DNA of 64,000 bases from Tropicimonas isoalkanivorans. Its GTDB lineage: Bacteria; Pseudomonadota; Alphaproteobacteria; Rhodobacterales; Rhodobacteraceae. Below are positions 9,038 through 17,342 of this stretch, in pieces (position 1 is the first letter of the stretch; every line of letters starts with the position of its first letter). The position numbers were made by a program, and so were the translations under genes. The notes below the pieces were generated by a model that was given only the letters and a program-made list of their open reading frames with translations, was not told the DNA's origin and searched no databases. The DNA lies in the NCBI RefSeq assembly GCF_900112335.1, contig NZ_FOLG01000001.1:620001-684000 (forward strand), read 5' to 3'.

Positions 9038-10063
9038 ATGCGCATCCTCTACATAACCCGCGACCGCTCAGGCCGCAGTCTCCGCAAACGGCTGCACCGC
9101 TGGTCCGTGGGGTTCCTCGACGGCCAGGACGGTTTTTTCGAGGCCGCGCTGCACGAAGCGGGCCGCGTGCAGCGGATGAGCTATGCCGAGGCGATGGCGC
9201 TCCCGGCGAAGCGCAGCGCCGCCTTCGACGCGGTGGTAATTAACGCCAAGTCCGGCTGGCCGTGGCAACGGGACCCTGGGGAGGCAGCCGCCGCACTGCG
9301 CCGGTTCCCCCAGCCGGTTTCACTGTTCCTCGGCCACGCCCAACCAGACGCTATGCCGCCAGACAGCCTCGTTACGCCGTTCAAGGTGGTCTTCAAGCGA
9401 GAGCCATTCGCAGACCTCGACCGCTACGGCCTCGGGCAGTCCAACGCGGCCAAGATCGTGCCGACACATCTTGCCAACCCGATGGTTTCCCACAGCTACC
9501 GGCTCGCCTGGCGCAATCGAACGCGGCCTCTTCGACGCTACGCCTGGCAAGTGCCGGACGAGCACGATGTCTTCTTTATCGGCACGGTGTCCGAGACGCG
9601 CTGTACCGAACGGGTCGCTGCCTGGCAGGCCGTCCTCGGAGCGGACGTTAAAAGCATCGGCGGGCTGTTACCCGCGAAGGGGTTCGAGCCGCACGTCCCG
9701 CCGGACCTCCTAGGCCGCCCGATCCCCCGCTCCGATTATCTGAAAGTGATGATGTCCAGCCGTATCAATCTCGCGCTCGAAGGCATCGGCCCGTTCACCT
9801 TCCGCCACCTCGAACAATTCTGGGCCGGCGCCTTCACCCTCAGCACCCCGAACATCCGCCCCCTGCGCCTGCGCGCCCCGTTGGTCGATGGGCAGGACTA
9901 CGTCGCCTTCGACGACCCTGACGACATGATGGACAAGATCCGCTGGTACCTGAACCACCCCGAGGAGCGCGCCGAAATCGCCCGCAACGGGCGGGCGGCC
10001 TATGAACGGCTCTACGACGTGCCCGCTCACGCGCGAGAAATCCGCGCGGCGCTGTCCGCCTGA
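9038..10063 (+). CDS. Glycosyltransferase, CgeB/exostosin-like C-terminal region
   Basis: This 341-residue protein begins MRILYITRDRSGRSLRKR. Its C-terminal half (SRINLALEGIGPFTFRHLEQFWAGAF, then a block on polypeptide positions about 285-335 ending in DDMMDKIRWYLNHP) resembles the glycosyl transferase group-1/CgeB and exostosin-like families. It probably transfers a sugar in the same pathway as its neighbours, which lie 16 and 15 nt away. A GGAGTGG purine stretch precedes the ATG. Family membership is moderately sure; the specific reaction is unknown. Confidence 0.65.
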   Translation: MRILYITRDRSGRSLRKRLHRWSVGFLDGQDGFFEAALHEAGRVQRMSYAEAMALPAKRSAAFDAVVINAKSGWPWQRDPGEAAAALRRFPQPVSLFLGHAQPDAMPPDSLVTPFKVVFKREPFADLDRYGLGQSNAAKIVPTHLANPMVSHSYRLAWRNRTRPLRRYAWQVPDEHDVFFIGTVSETRCTERVAAWQAVLGADVKSIGGLLPAKGFEPHVPPDLLGRPIPRSDYLKVMMSSRINLALEGIGPFTFRHLEQFWAGAFTLSTPNIRPLRLRAPLVDGQDYVAFDDPDDMMDKIRWYLNHPEERAEIARNGRAAYERLYDVPAHAREIRAALSA

Positions 10064-10078
10064 CCGGGAGGGAGATCC

Positions 10079-10777
10079 ATGCCCATCCTGCGTACACCCA
10101 AGGCCACGGTCCTTTTCGTGCATGTCCCAAAGGCGGGCGGCACCAGCGTCGAGGCCTACATGCGCACTAAGGGCCCGGTGTCGTTCCACGACTCCCAGAC
10201 GGCGCCTGGCCTGCCCACCACGCCGCAGCATTTCCACGCTGAATTGCTGGACAGCCTCTTTGCCGCCAATTTCTTCGACGCCCGCTTCACCGTCCTGCGC
10301 GATCCCATGGAGCGGCTCATCAGCGAGTTCCGCTGGCGCGCGAAAGTCCCCGACCCGAAATATGCCCGCTTCGGCCTGCGAGACCTGACCGACAAGGGCA
10401 AGTTTCTGATTCGTGGCCGAAAGCTCTTCCTCAATTTTGACCAATGGGTCGCCTACGTGTTCGATCGCTATCCGAAGGACCCGTTCATCTGCGGCAACCA
10501 TATCCGCCCCCAGCACGAATTCTTGTCCGGCAACGAGACAATGTTCCGCCTGGAGAACGGCCTCTCCCCGGTCTTCCGCTGGCTCGATGATGTGACTGAC
10601 ACCGCCCCTTCCCCCGACCCGGAGCGTCACAAGCCGGCCACCTTCCCCCGCCCAACCGTGTCCGCCGAAACGGAACGGGCGGTGCGGGAGTTCTACGCCG
10701 ACGATTACGCGATGCTCGCCCGCCTCGCTACCGATCCGGCGCCTGGCCGCACCACACAAGCGCCCAACGGGAGTTGA
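10079..10777 (+). CDS. PAPS-dependent sulfotransferase family protein
   Basis: This 232-residue protein has the two PAPS-binding signatures of sulfotransferases: the 5'-phosphosulfate loop HVPKAGGTS (residues 15-23) and the 3'-phosphate site VLRDPMERLISEF (Arg74 with a following Ser). It should transfer sulfate from PAPS to a carbohydrate hydroxyl. Sitting between glycosyltransferases with a GGGAGGGAG ribosome site, it probably decorates the glycan they build. The family also includes heparan- and chondroitin-type enzymes, and the acceptor here is unknown. It is shorter than many homologues but has no visible truncation. Confidence 0.8.
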   Translation: MPILRTPKATVLFVHVPKAGGTSVEAYMRTKGPVSFHDSQTAPGLPTTPQHFHAELLDSLFAANFFDARFTVLRDPMERLISEFRWRAKVPDPKYARFGLRDLTDKGKFLIRGRKLFLNFDQWVAYVFDRYPKDPFICGNHIRPQHEFLSGNETMFRLENGLSPVFRWLDDVTDTAPSPDPERHKPATFPRPTVSAETERAVREFYADDYAMLARLATDPAPGRTTQAPNGS

Positions 10778-10830
10778 ACCCGCGCTTCCGCCGCTCTACG
10801 ACGAGGCACCTAGACCCCAAGGGACCTGCC

Positions 10831-11970
10831 ATGAGAAGCTGCATCGCGACCGGCGACTATTACCGCCCCGGCGAGACCTTCATCAACCGGCACATCCAGC
10901 ACCTGTTCGGCGGCGAAACCTGCGTCGTCACCGGCCGGTACCACGGGGAGAACCCGCTCGGTCGACCGGTCTTCGAACGCCGCAAGCGCACCGGGGCCGC
11001 CGACCGCCTGATCGCCCCCTACTGGCTTCTCCACAACACCTGGGTCCACGGAACCTCCCGCCTGCCCTTCGGCCGCGCCAAGGCCGAACTGGCGCAATTC
11101 TGGCGCGACAACGGGGTGGAGGTCATTCTGGCCGAGTTCGGCACCCAGGCGCTCGCCGTCGCCCCCCTCGGCAACGAAATGGGTATCCCCGTGTTTACCT
11201 ACTTCCGCGGCACCGATGCGTCGAAGCACCTCCGCCGCCCCCACATTCAAAAGGCCTACCGCAAGTTGATGCCCAAACTCGCGGGCGTCTTCTCGGTCTC
11301 GCAATTCCTGCTGGACAACCTGGCCGCCCATGGCATCACCCACTCCAATGCCCACGTCATCCCCTCCGGCGTGAACGTCGACCTTTTTCGCCCTGCGGAA
11401 AAGACGCCCGCGAGCTTCCTCGCCGTTGGCCGCTTCGTGGAGAAAAAAGCCCCCGAGATTACGCTGCGCAGCTTCGCCAAGGGCACTGCCGCACACCCCG
11501 AAGCGCGGCTGGAGATGGTCGGAGACGGCCCCCTGCTCGACCCCTGCAAGGCCCTGGCAACAGAGCTTGGGATCGCAGATCGCGTCTCTTTCCCCGGCCT
11601 GCAACCGCACGACGACGTCCGCGAACGGCTCGCCCGCTCGGCGGTCTTCCTACAGCATTCCATCACGGCGGCCGACGGCAACACCGAGGGCCTTCCCACC
11701 GCCATCCAGGAAGCGCTGGCCTGCGGCTGCATCACCCTGTCGACCCGCCACGCCGGCATCCCCGAAGCGGTGGAGCACGGCGTGAACGGATTCCTGGTGG
11801 ACGAATGGGACGAGGCTGGCTTTACCGCCCAGATCGCCCGCGTACTGGACGAAGGCCGGCAGGCGGAGATGGAACACGCCGCCCGCGCCACGGCTGAAGC
11901 GCGGTTCGACAACGAGCGCCTGCTGGAAAAGCTCGAACGCACCATACTCGACACGCTCGACGCAAGCTGA
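10831..11970 (+). CDS. GT4-type glycosyltransferase (colanic-acid/WcaL-like)
   Basis: This 379-residue GT-B glycosyltransferase has the acceptor-side block NRHIQHLFGG, the linker PSGVNVDLFRP, the donor-binding start FLAVGRFVEKKAPEITLR, and the E-x7-E motif in TEGLPTAIQEALACG. It resembles glycosyltransferases of exopolysaccharide pathways. I chose the ATG at 10831 (AAGGGA upstream); the open frame reaches back to 10774 but those residues are not family-like. It closes the operon begun at 7933. The convergent cstA gene lies beyond a terminator. Confidence 0.85.
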   Translation: MRSCIATGDYYRPGETFINRHIQHLFGGETCVVTGRYHGENPLGRPVFERRKRTGAADRLIAPYWLLHNTWVHGTSRLPFGRAKAELAQFWRDNGVEVILAEFGTQALAVAPLGNEMGIPVFTYFRGTDASKHLRRPHIQKAYRKLMPKLAGVFSVSQFLLDNLAAHGITHSNAHVIPSGVNVDLFRPAEKTPASFLAVGRFVEKKAPEITLRSFAKGTAAHPEARLEMVGDGPLLDPCKALATELGIADRVSFPGLQPHDDVRERLARSAVFLQHSITAADGNTEGLPTAIQEALACGCITLSTRHAGIPEAVEHGVNGFLVDEWDEAGFTAQIARVLDEGRQAEMEHAARATAEARFDNERLLEKLERTILDTLDAS

Positions 11971-12085
11971 TCCCGATCCGCCCGTCCGCACCCCGCAGGT
12001 TCTTGTTGGCCCCAATACCCCGGGGTCCGGGGCAGCGCCCCGGTCCGCCCTCCCCGTCGGCGCGCCGCCCGCGTCGAAAGCGAAA

Positions 12086-12116
12086 CGAAAAAGCCCCGCC
12101 GAACCTCCGGCGGGGC
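12086..12116 (-). terminator. Rho-independent terminator of the cstA-like gene
   Basis: A perfect 9-bp stem GCCCCGCCG / CGGCGGGGC (12093-12101 and 12108-12116) with a 6-nt loop is followed on the minus strand by a U-rich run (complement of the A-run ending at 12092). It lies 48 nt beyond the cstA stop and also faces the end of the glycosyltransferase operon. Confidence 0.85.
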
Positions 12117-12163
12117 CACTGTCTGTTGCCGGTCCCCGTGGCCGGAGACCGAGCGGAACGCCG

Positions 12164-13600
12164 CTAGAGCGTTCCCGTCGCGGTTCCCTTGCCGCCGATG
12201 GGCGAAACCGGGTGTACATACCGAAGGAACGCCACCAGCGCCCCGCCCGCGATCACGACGCTTGCGATATTGGACAGCGTCGCGTCCAGACCGAAGCCGA
12301 TCTGGGCTTGCAGGATGAAGGCCGCATCGACCGCCGTCATGAACACGGCCGGCACGGTTGCGATCCAGTGCAGCTTGCCCCTCTGGGCGAGATAGATCGC
12401 GGCGGACCAGAGCACCATCATCGACAGCATCTGGTTCGACCAGCCGAAGTACCGCCAGATGATGGCGAAATCGGCCCGGCTCACGAAGAAGGCGAGAACG
12501 AAGAGCGGGATCGCGATCAGGAGCCGCTTGCCGATCTTCGCTTGGTCGACCTTGAAGGACTCGGCCAGGATCAGTCGCGTGGAGCGGAACGCCGTGTCGC
12601 CGCTGGTGATCGGAAGGATCACGACGCCGAGGATGGCCAGGAACCCGCCGAAGGTGCCGAGCAAGGTGTTGCAGATCTCGTTGACGACTGCCGACGGCGA
12701 GCCGGCCGCGATCACCGCCTGCATGGCATCGGAGCTTTCGTAAAACGACACACCCGCCGTAACCCAGATCAGAGCGATGACGCCTTCTGCGATCATCGAT
12801 CCGTAGAACACAAAACGACCATTGCGCTCATTGCGCATGCAACGCGCCATGAGTGGCGATTGCGTCGAGTGGAAGCCCGAGATCGCCCCGCAGCTCAGCG
12901 TGATGAACAACAGCGGCCAGATCGGCAGGTCGTTGGGATGCACGTTCGCGGTGAAGTCCAGGTTCGGCAGCAGTTCGTAGCCGTTGAAGATCAGCCCGCC
13001 GAGCACGCCGAAGGTCATGAAGAGCAGCAGCGCGCCGAAGATTGGGTAGAGCCCGCCGATGATCTTGTCGATCGGCAGGATGGTGGCGACGAAGTAGTAG
13101 CAGAAGATGAAGAAGACCAGCAGCTGCACGTTGAGCCCCGTCATGTTCGACAGAAGCTTCGCCGGGCCGAGGATGAAGACAACACCCACCAGCAGCAGAA
13201 GGATCACCGAGAAGACGCGCAGGACCTGGCGCGCGGTCGAGCCCATGAAATCGCCCACGACCTCCGGGATGGACTCGCCGCCCTTGCGGACCGACAGCAT
13301 GCCGGAGAAGTAGTCGTGCACGCCACCGGCGAAGATCGAGCCGAGAACCACCCAAAGCAGCGCCTGTGGCCCGTAGAGAGCCCCCAGGATCGGACCGAAG
13401 ATCGGCCCGAGGCCGGCGATGTCCAGCAACTGGATGAAGAAGACCTTCCAGGTGGGCATATTGATGTAGTCGCACCCGTCCTCGCGGGTCCAGCACGGCG
13501 TCTTTCGGTCAGGGTCGGGCCCGAAAACCCGCTCAACGAATACGCCATAGGTGAAGTAACCGAGTATGAGAAGGCCGACACAGGCTATGAAGAAAAGCAT
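12164..13600 (-). CDS. CstA-family carbon starvation / peptide-pyruvate transporter, short form
   Basis: This 478-residue polytopic membrane protein is of the CstA/BtsT family, which imports pyruvate or peptides during carbon limitation. Family blocks include MPTWKVFFIQLLDIAGLGPIFG in two parts, AGGVHDYFSGMLSVRKGGES and GDTAFRSTRLILAE. E. coli CstA has about 700 residues, so this is the compact form seen in many bacteria, not a truncation: it ends after the last helices with a normal stop and terminator. Substrate cannot be assigned. The upstream region has two GTCAAT repeats 10 bp apart. Confidence 0.88.
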   Translation of the reverse strand: MLFFIACVGLLILGYFTYGVFVERVFGPDPDRKTPCWTREDGCDYINMPTWKVFFIQLLDIAGLGPIFGPILGALYGPQALLWVVLGSIFAGGVHDYFSGMLSVRKGGESIPEVVGDFMGSTARQVLRVFSVILLLLVGVVFILGPAKLLSNMTGLNVQLLVFFIFCYYFVATILPIDKIIGGLYPIFGALLLFMTFGVLGGLIFNGYELLPNLDFTANVHPNDLPIWPLLFITLSCGAISGFHSTQSPLMARCMRNERNGRFVFYGSMIAEGVIALIWVTAGVSFYESSDAMQAVIAAGSPSAVVNEICNTLLGTFGGFLAILGVVILPITSGDTAFRSTRLILAESFKVDQAKIGKRLLIAIPLFVLAFFVSRADFAIIWRYFGWSNQMLSMMVLWSAAIYLAQRGKLHWIATVPAVFMTAVDAAFILQAQIGFGLDATLSNIASVVIAGGALVAFLRYVHPVSPIGGKGTATGTL

Positions 13601-13873
13601 TCATCACTCCCAAGGGTTGCCGTCCGCGCGTCCTGTTTTTTTCGCGCCCTCGGCCTGAACCTCACGTCAATTCAAGTCAATGTGACATGGGCTGTGCAGC
13701 GCCCGCATCAGGGCGCGCAAGTTGACGCACCCCCTTGCCGCGGAAACCTGGGCCCCTAGCGAGCGACCGGCACTTCATGCTCACCCGATCGCTGCGGGGC
13801 GTCCGGATGCACCCGCCGCTTGCACGGCGCGCGGGCCTCTGCCACGGTTTTCTGACGTCACCGGGAGGGGCCC

Positions 13874-15007
13874 ATGTCCACAACAGAACCCGCGCTCACC
13901 CTCGGGTTGGAGGAGGAATACCTCCTCGTCGATATAGAAACTCTGGAGCTGGCCAACGCTCCGGACGCGTTGATCGAGGAGTGCGCCGGCGCCATGGAGG
14001 GGCAGGTCAGCCCGGAGTTCCTGCAGTGCCAGATTGAGGTCGGCACCAAGGTCTGCCCCGACATCGCCACCGCGCGCGACGACCTGAAACGCCTGCGCTC
14101 CACCGTCGCCACGCACGCTGCCCGTCACGGGCTGGCGCCCATCGCGGCCTCCTGCCACCCGCTGGCGGACTGGAAGCGGCAGAGCCATACGGACAAGACC
14201 CGCTACAACGAACTGGAACAGGCCCTTGCGGGCGTCGCCCGGCGGCTGCTGATCTGCGGGATGCATGTGCACGTGGGCGTCGAGAATCCGACGCAGCGCA
14301 TCGACCTCATGAACCAGCTCACTTATTTCCTGCCGCACCTGCTGGCCCTCTCCTGCTCGTCGCCCTTCTGGATGGGGCAGGACACCGGGCTGGCCTCCTA
14401 CCGGCTCACCGTCTTCGACAACCTGCCTCGTACCGGTCTACCGCCGCAGCTCACCTCCTGGGCGGGGTTCGAGCGGATGACCGGCGTGCTGGTGGACCTC
14501 GGCATCATCGAGGACGCGTCGAAGATCTGGTGGGACCTGCGCCCCTCGTGGCGGTTTCCGACACTGGAGACCCGGATCTGCGACGTGCCGACCCTGCTGG
14601 AGGACACGCTCACCATCGCCGCGCTGACCCAATGCTTCACCCGGATGCTGTGGCGGCTGGCGGCGCGAAACCAACGCTGGCGTCTCTACGACAGCGTGCT
14701 GGTCGGCGAGAATCGCTGGCGGGCGCAGCGTTACGGGCTGGCCGAAGGAATGATCGACTTCGGCCGTCGCGAGATCCTCGGCTTCGACATTCTCGCCAAG
14801 GAAATGGTTGAGCTTCTGGAAGAAGATGCCGAGGCGCTCGGGTGCCGGGAGGAAATGGAACGCGTGGAACAGATCGTCGCCCGTGGTAACAGCGCCGACC
14901 GGCAACGCGCGGTCCGGCAGGCCCGGCTGGACGCCGGCGACGACGAGGAGGAAGCGATGCGCGCCGTTGTGCGTCACCTGATCGACGCCTTCAACGACGG
15001 GCTCTGA
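13874..15007 (+). CDS. YbdK-type carboxylate-amine ligase (GCS2 family)
   Basis: This 377-residue protein belongs to glutamate-cysteine ligase family 2. The opening [13 protein letters not shown] supplies the metal-binding acidic residues, followed by [11 protein letters not shown] and [19 protein letters not shown], all hallmarks of the YbdK branch. E. coli YbdK has weak gamma-glutamylcysteine synthetase activity; the true substrate is usually unknown. The start at 13874 has a GGGAGGGG ribosome site. It stands alone on the plus strand. Confidence 0.9.
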   Translation: MSTTEPALTLGLEEEYLLVDIETLELANAPDALIEECAGAMEGQVSPEFLQCQIEVGTKVCPDIATARDDLKRLRSTVATHAARHGLAPIAASCHPLADWKRQSHTDKTRYNELEQALAGVARRLLICGMHVHVGVENPTQRIDLMNQLTYFLPHLLALSCSSPFWMGQDTGLASYRLTVFDNLPRTGLPPQLTSWAGFERMTGVLVDLGIIEDASKIWWDLRPSWRFPTLETRICDVPTLLEDTLTIAALTQCFTRMLWRLAARNQRWRLYDSVLVGENRWRAQRYGLAEGMIDFGRREILGFDILAKEMVELLEEDAEALGCREEMERVEQIVARGNSADRQRAVRQARLDAGDDEEEAMRAVVRHLIDAFNDGL

Positions 15008-15175
15008 CCACCGCGCGCGCCGTACCTGCAAGCCTACGCTACGTGACCTCCGCTTCCGGGTGGCGCCCACGCATGAACGCGTTAGGGTGGCTGGCGACCG
15101 CGGGCGTAGGAAACGCCGCCGCGCCAACACCTTGCGACATCTCGCGCCGGATCGCGGCGCCCCACAGAGCGAACG

Positions 15176-16216
15176 ATGACCGACATTCTGATCCGACAGA
15201 CTGGCCGCGCCGGCCGTATCACCCTCACCCGCCCGAACGCACTCAATGCACTGTCCTACCCCATGTGCCGGGAGATCGACACGGCGCTGCGGGCCTGGAC
15301 CGACGACTCCGCGGTGGAACTGGTGGTCATGGACGCGGAGGGGGAGAAGGCCTTTTGCGCGGGCGGCGACATTGCCGAGATCCACGCCACGGCGAGCGCC
15401 GGCAACTATGACCACGGCCGCGACTTCTGGCGCGACGAATACCGCATGAATGCCCGTATCGCCGCGTATCCCAAGCCTGTCGTGTCTTTCCTGCACGGCT
15501 TCACCATGGGAGGCGGTGTCGGTATCGGCTGCCACGGCTCTCACAGGGTGGTGGGCGAGACCACGCGCATCGCCATGCCGGAATGCGGTATAGGTCTGAT
15601 CCCGGACGTCGGCGGCACGTGGTTGCTCGCCCGCGCCCCGGGACGGATCGGCGCGTATCTCGGGATCACCGGGGCGCGGATGGCAGCGGCCGATGCGTTG
15701 CTTGCAGGTTTCGCCGACCATTTCATCCCCCTGTCCGCCTGGCCCGACCTGATCGCGCGGCTCGAACAGACGGGCGACGCGTCTCTGGTTGCGGCCGCCG
15801 CGACCGACGCGCCGGATGAGGGAACCCTTGCGGCGGATCGCGCCGAGATCGACCGGCACTTCGGTGCGCGAACGATCGCGGAGATCCGGCAAAACCTGGT
15901 AAGTGCGGACACCCCGCTCGCCAGGCGGGCGCGCGAGGCGGTCGACCGCAACTCCCCGCTCTCCATGGCCTGCACACTGGAGGCCATCCTTCGCCTGCAC
16001 GGCGCCACCGACATCCGGGAGGCCCTCCGCCAAGAATACCGCTTCACCTACAGGTCACTGGAGCGCGGCGACCTCCTCGAAGGCATCCGCGCCGCGATCA
16101 TCGACAAGGATCGCACACCGAAGTGGCGCTTCACACCGCAGGAAGTGACCCCCGATTTGGTCGACGAAATGCTGGCGCCGCTCGGGGCGGCAGAGTTGGA
16201 ATTCGCAGACGGCTAG
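15176..16216 (+). CDS. 3-hydroxyisobutyryl-CoA hydrolase (crotonase fold)
   Basis: This 346-residue enzyme has the crotonase fold and releases 3-hydroxyisobutyrate from its CoA ester in valine breakdown. It has the oxyanion-hole blocks AFCAGGDI and FTMGGGVGIG and the hydrolase-type acidic residues in MPECGIGLIPDVGGT. Its length and the C-terminal HIBYL-CoA hydrolase region separate it from ordinary 260-residue enoyl-CoA hydratases. It feeds the pathway that MmsA (6.3 kb) completes, though the genes are 7 kb apart. The stop codon overlaps that of the convergent gene in a shared CTAG. Confidence 0.88.
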   Translation: MTDILIRQTGRAGRITLTRPNALNALSYPMCREIDTALRAWTDDSAVELVVMDAEGEKAFCAGGDIAEIHATASAGNYDHGRDFWRDEYRMNARIAAYPKPVVSFLHGFTMGGGVGIGCHGSHRVVGETTRIAMPECGIGLIPDVGGTWLLARAPGRIGAYLGITGARMAAADALLAGFADHFIPLSAWPDLIARLEQTGDASLVAAAATDAPDEGTLAADRAEIDRHFGARTIAEIRQNLVSADTPLARRAREAVDRNSPLSMACTLEAILRLHGATDIREALRQEYRFTYRSLERGDLLEGIRAAIIDKDRTPKWRFTPQEVTPDLVDEMLAPLGAAELEFADG

Positions 16217-16620
16217 GTGTCGGGCTGGGCGCCGGACGAAGAACTTGGCGTCTCCGGGGTCAGTTCCAAGTGGTCCGCCAGCTTGAAGCAGTACGTCCAC
16301 CACTCGATCAATGCACCGCGCTTGCCAGGGTCGTCCCAGCCATCCGCCTCCCACCGTTCGTGCCACAGGGTACGTATTTGGTCACTCATCTCCACGACAT
16401 AGTCCTCCGACGAGCGGCGGAGGGCTTCCGCCCGCATTGCATTGGATGCGGCCGCGTAGAGATCGAGCATCTCGTTTTGTCCGGGTTGGAAACTTTGCTC
16501 TCCCATCAACAGGTCGATCAGGACGGAACACTCGACGAGGCTCTCGTAGAGAGGTTGGCCAGCGTGAGTCGGGACAGCAAAACCTGACGCAAACGCGGCG
16601 GCGAAAACGGTAGATCGCAC
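16213..16620 (-). CDS. Exported protein of unknown function
   Basis: I do not recognise this 135-residue protein. A short signal peptide (residues about 1-21, ending in THAG) suggests export to the periplasm. The mature part is helical and has two cysteines (in LVECSV and WTYCFK) that could pair. The GTG start has a strong AAGGAGGGA ribosome site. The C-terminus is low-complexity (PETPSSSSGAQ). It converges on the 3-hydroxyisobutyryl-CoA hydrolase with a 4-nt stop overlap. No neighbour suggests its job. Confidence 0.65.
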   Translation of the reverse strand: MRSTVFAAAFASGFAVPTHAGQPLYESLVECSVLIDLLMGEQSFQPGQNEMLDLYAAASNAMRAEALRRSSEDYVVEMSDQIRTLWHERWEADGWDDPGKRGALIEWWTYCFKLADHLELTPETPSSSSGAQPDT

Positions 16621-16801
16621 AATGTCCCTCCTTCCGGATGATTATCTCTGGCTCGAATAACAATGAACGGCGGCAATCCTGTGACCTGCCCGGTTTCGGG
16701 CGCGGAACCGCCGACAGTGCCCCCGCGACTGGAACGTCCCCCGCCAACTCGCGTTAAGTCCTCCAGATAACCGTCTCACAAGGACGAGGAAGGACGAAAC
16801 A

Positions 16802-17197
16802 ATGAAACCGCTCATGGCTGCCCTGATTGGTGTCTCGCTGGCCGCGAATGCCGGCGCCGCACTCGCAAATAACGACAAGTCCCACGGCAAGGGTAACGGA
16901 CACGGCCAGGCCGTCCGGGTCCAACCGGCTCCGCTCGTTCAGGCCGCCGGGTGCCCGCCGGGCCTTGCCAAGAAATCCCCGGCCTGCGTTCCGCCGGGAC
17001 AGGCAAAGAAAGCCTATCCGCGCTACGGCGTCGGCGACTACATCGACGGCGACTACCGGTTCATCCGCGATCCGGGCCGTTATCACCTCGACCGCCGCAA
17101 CGATTACGTTGTCATGAACGATTACGTGTACCGGATCGACCCGGAGACTAGGAAGATCCTCAACCTGATCGGCGCGCTGACCGACCTCGTGCAATAA
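16802..17197 (+). CDS. Small exported RcnB-like protein with paired CPPG-AKK motifs
   Basis: This 131-residue exported protein has a signal peptide (residues 1-22) and a His/Gly/Lys-rich stretch (NNDKSHGKGNGHGQ). A doubled motif GCPPGLAKK / ACVPPGQAKK carries two cysteines. Its C-terminal domain (YGVGDYIDGDYRFIRDPGRY, then NDYVYRIDPETRKIL) resembles RcnB, the periplasmic nickel/cobalt homeostasis protein. Proteins of this kind beside uvrA are sometimes mislabelled excinuclease; there is no UvrA similarity here. Metal handling is plausible but inferred from the family and His-rich segment. Confidence 0.7.
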   Translation: MKPLMAALIGVSLAANAGAALANNDKSHGKGNGHGQAVRVQPAPLVQAAGCPPGLAKKSPACVPPGQAKKAYPRYGVGDYIDGDYRFIRDPGRYHLDRRNDYVVMNDYVYRIDPETRKILNLIGALTDLVQ

Positions 17198-17236
17198 TCC
17201 CCCCGGCACGGGAACGGACAGCGTGTCAAGCCGGCA

Positions 17237-17262
17237 CCCTCGCTGCAATTTTCGCGCGAGGG
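17237..17262. terminator. Weak hairpin between the RcnB-like gene and uvrA
   Basis: CCCTCGC / GCGAGGG pair across a 12-nt loop, between two convergent genes. There is no clear U-tract, so function is uncertain. Confidence 0.35.
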
Positions 17263-17342
17263 GGCCGCACAAAGCGATCCGGTCGTCGTGAGGCGATCGG
17301 ATCGCATACCAAAACCAGAAAGCGCGTTCCGGCCGTGCGGCC

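Noticed and set aside
12212-13759. A 515-codon plus-strand frame antisense to the cstA-like gene
   Set aside because: Shadow of a recognised membrane protein gene; sequence is charged and repetitive.
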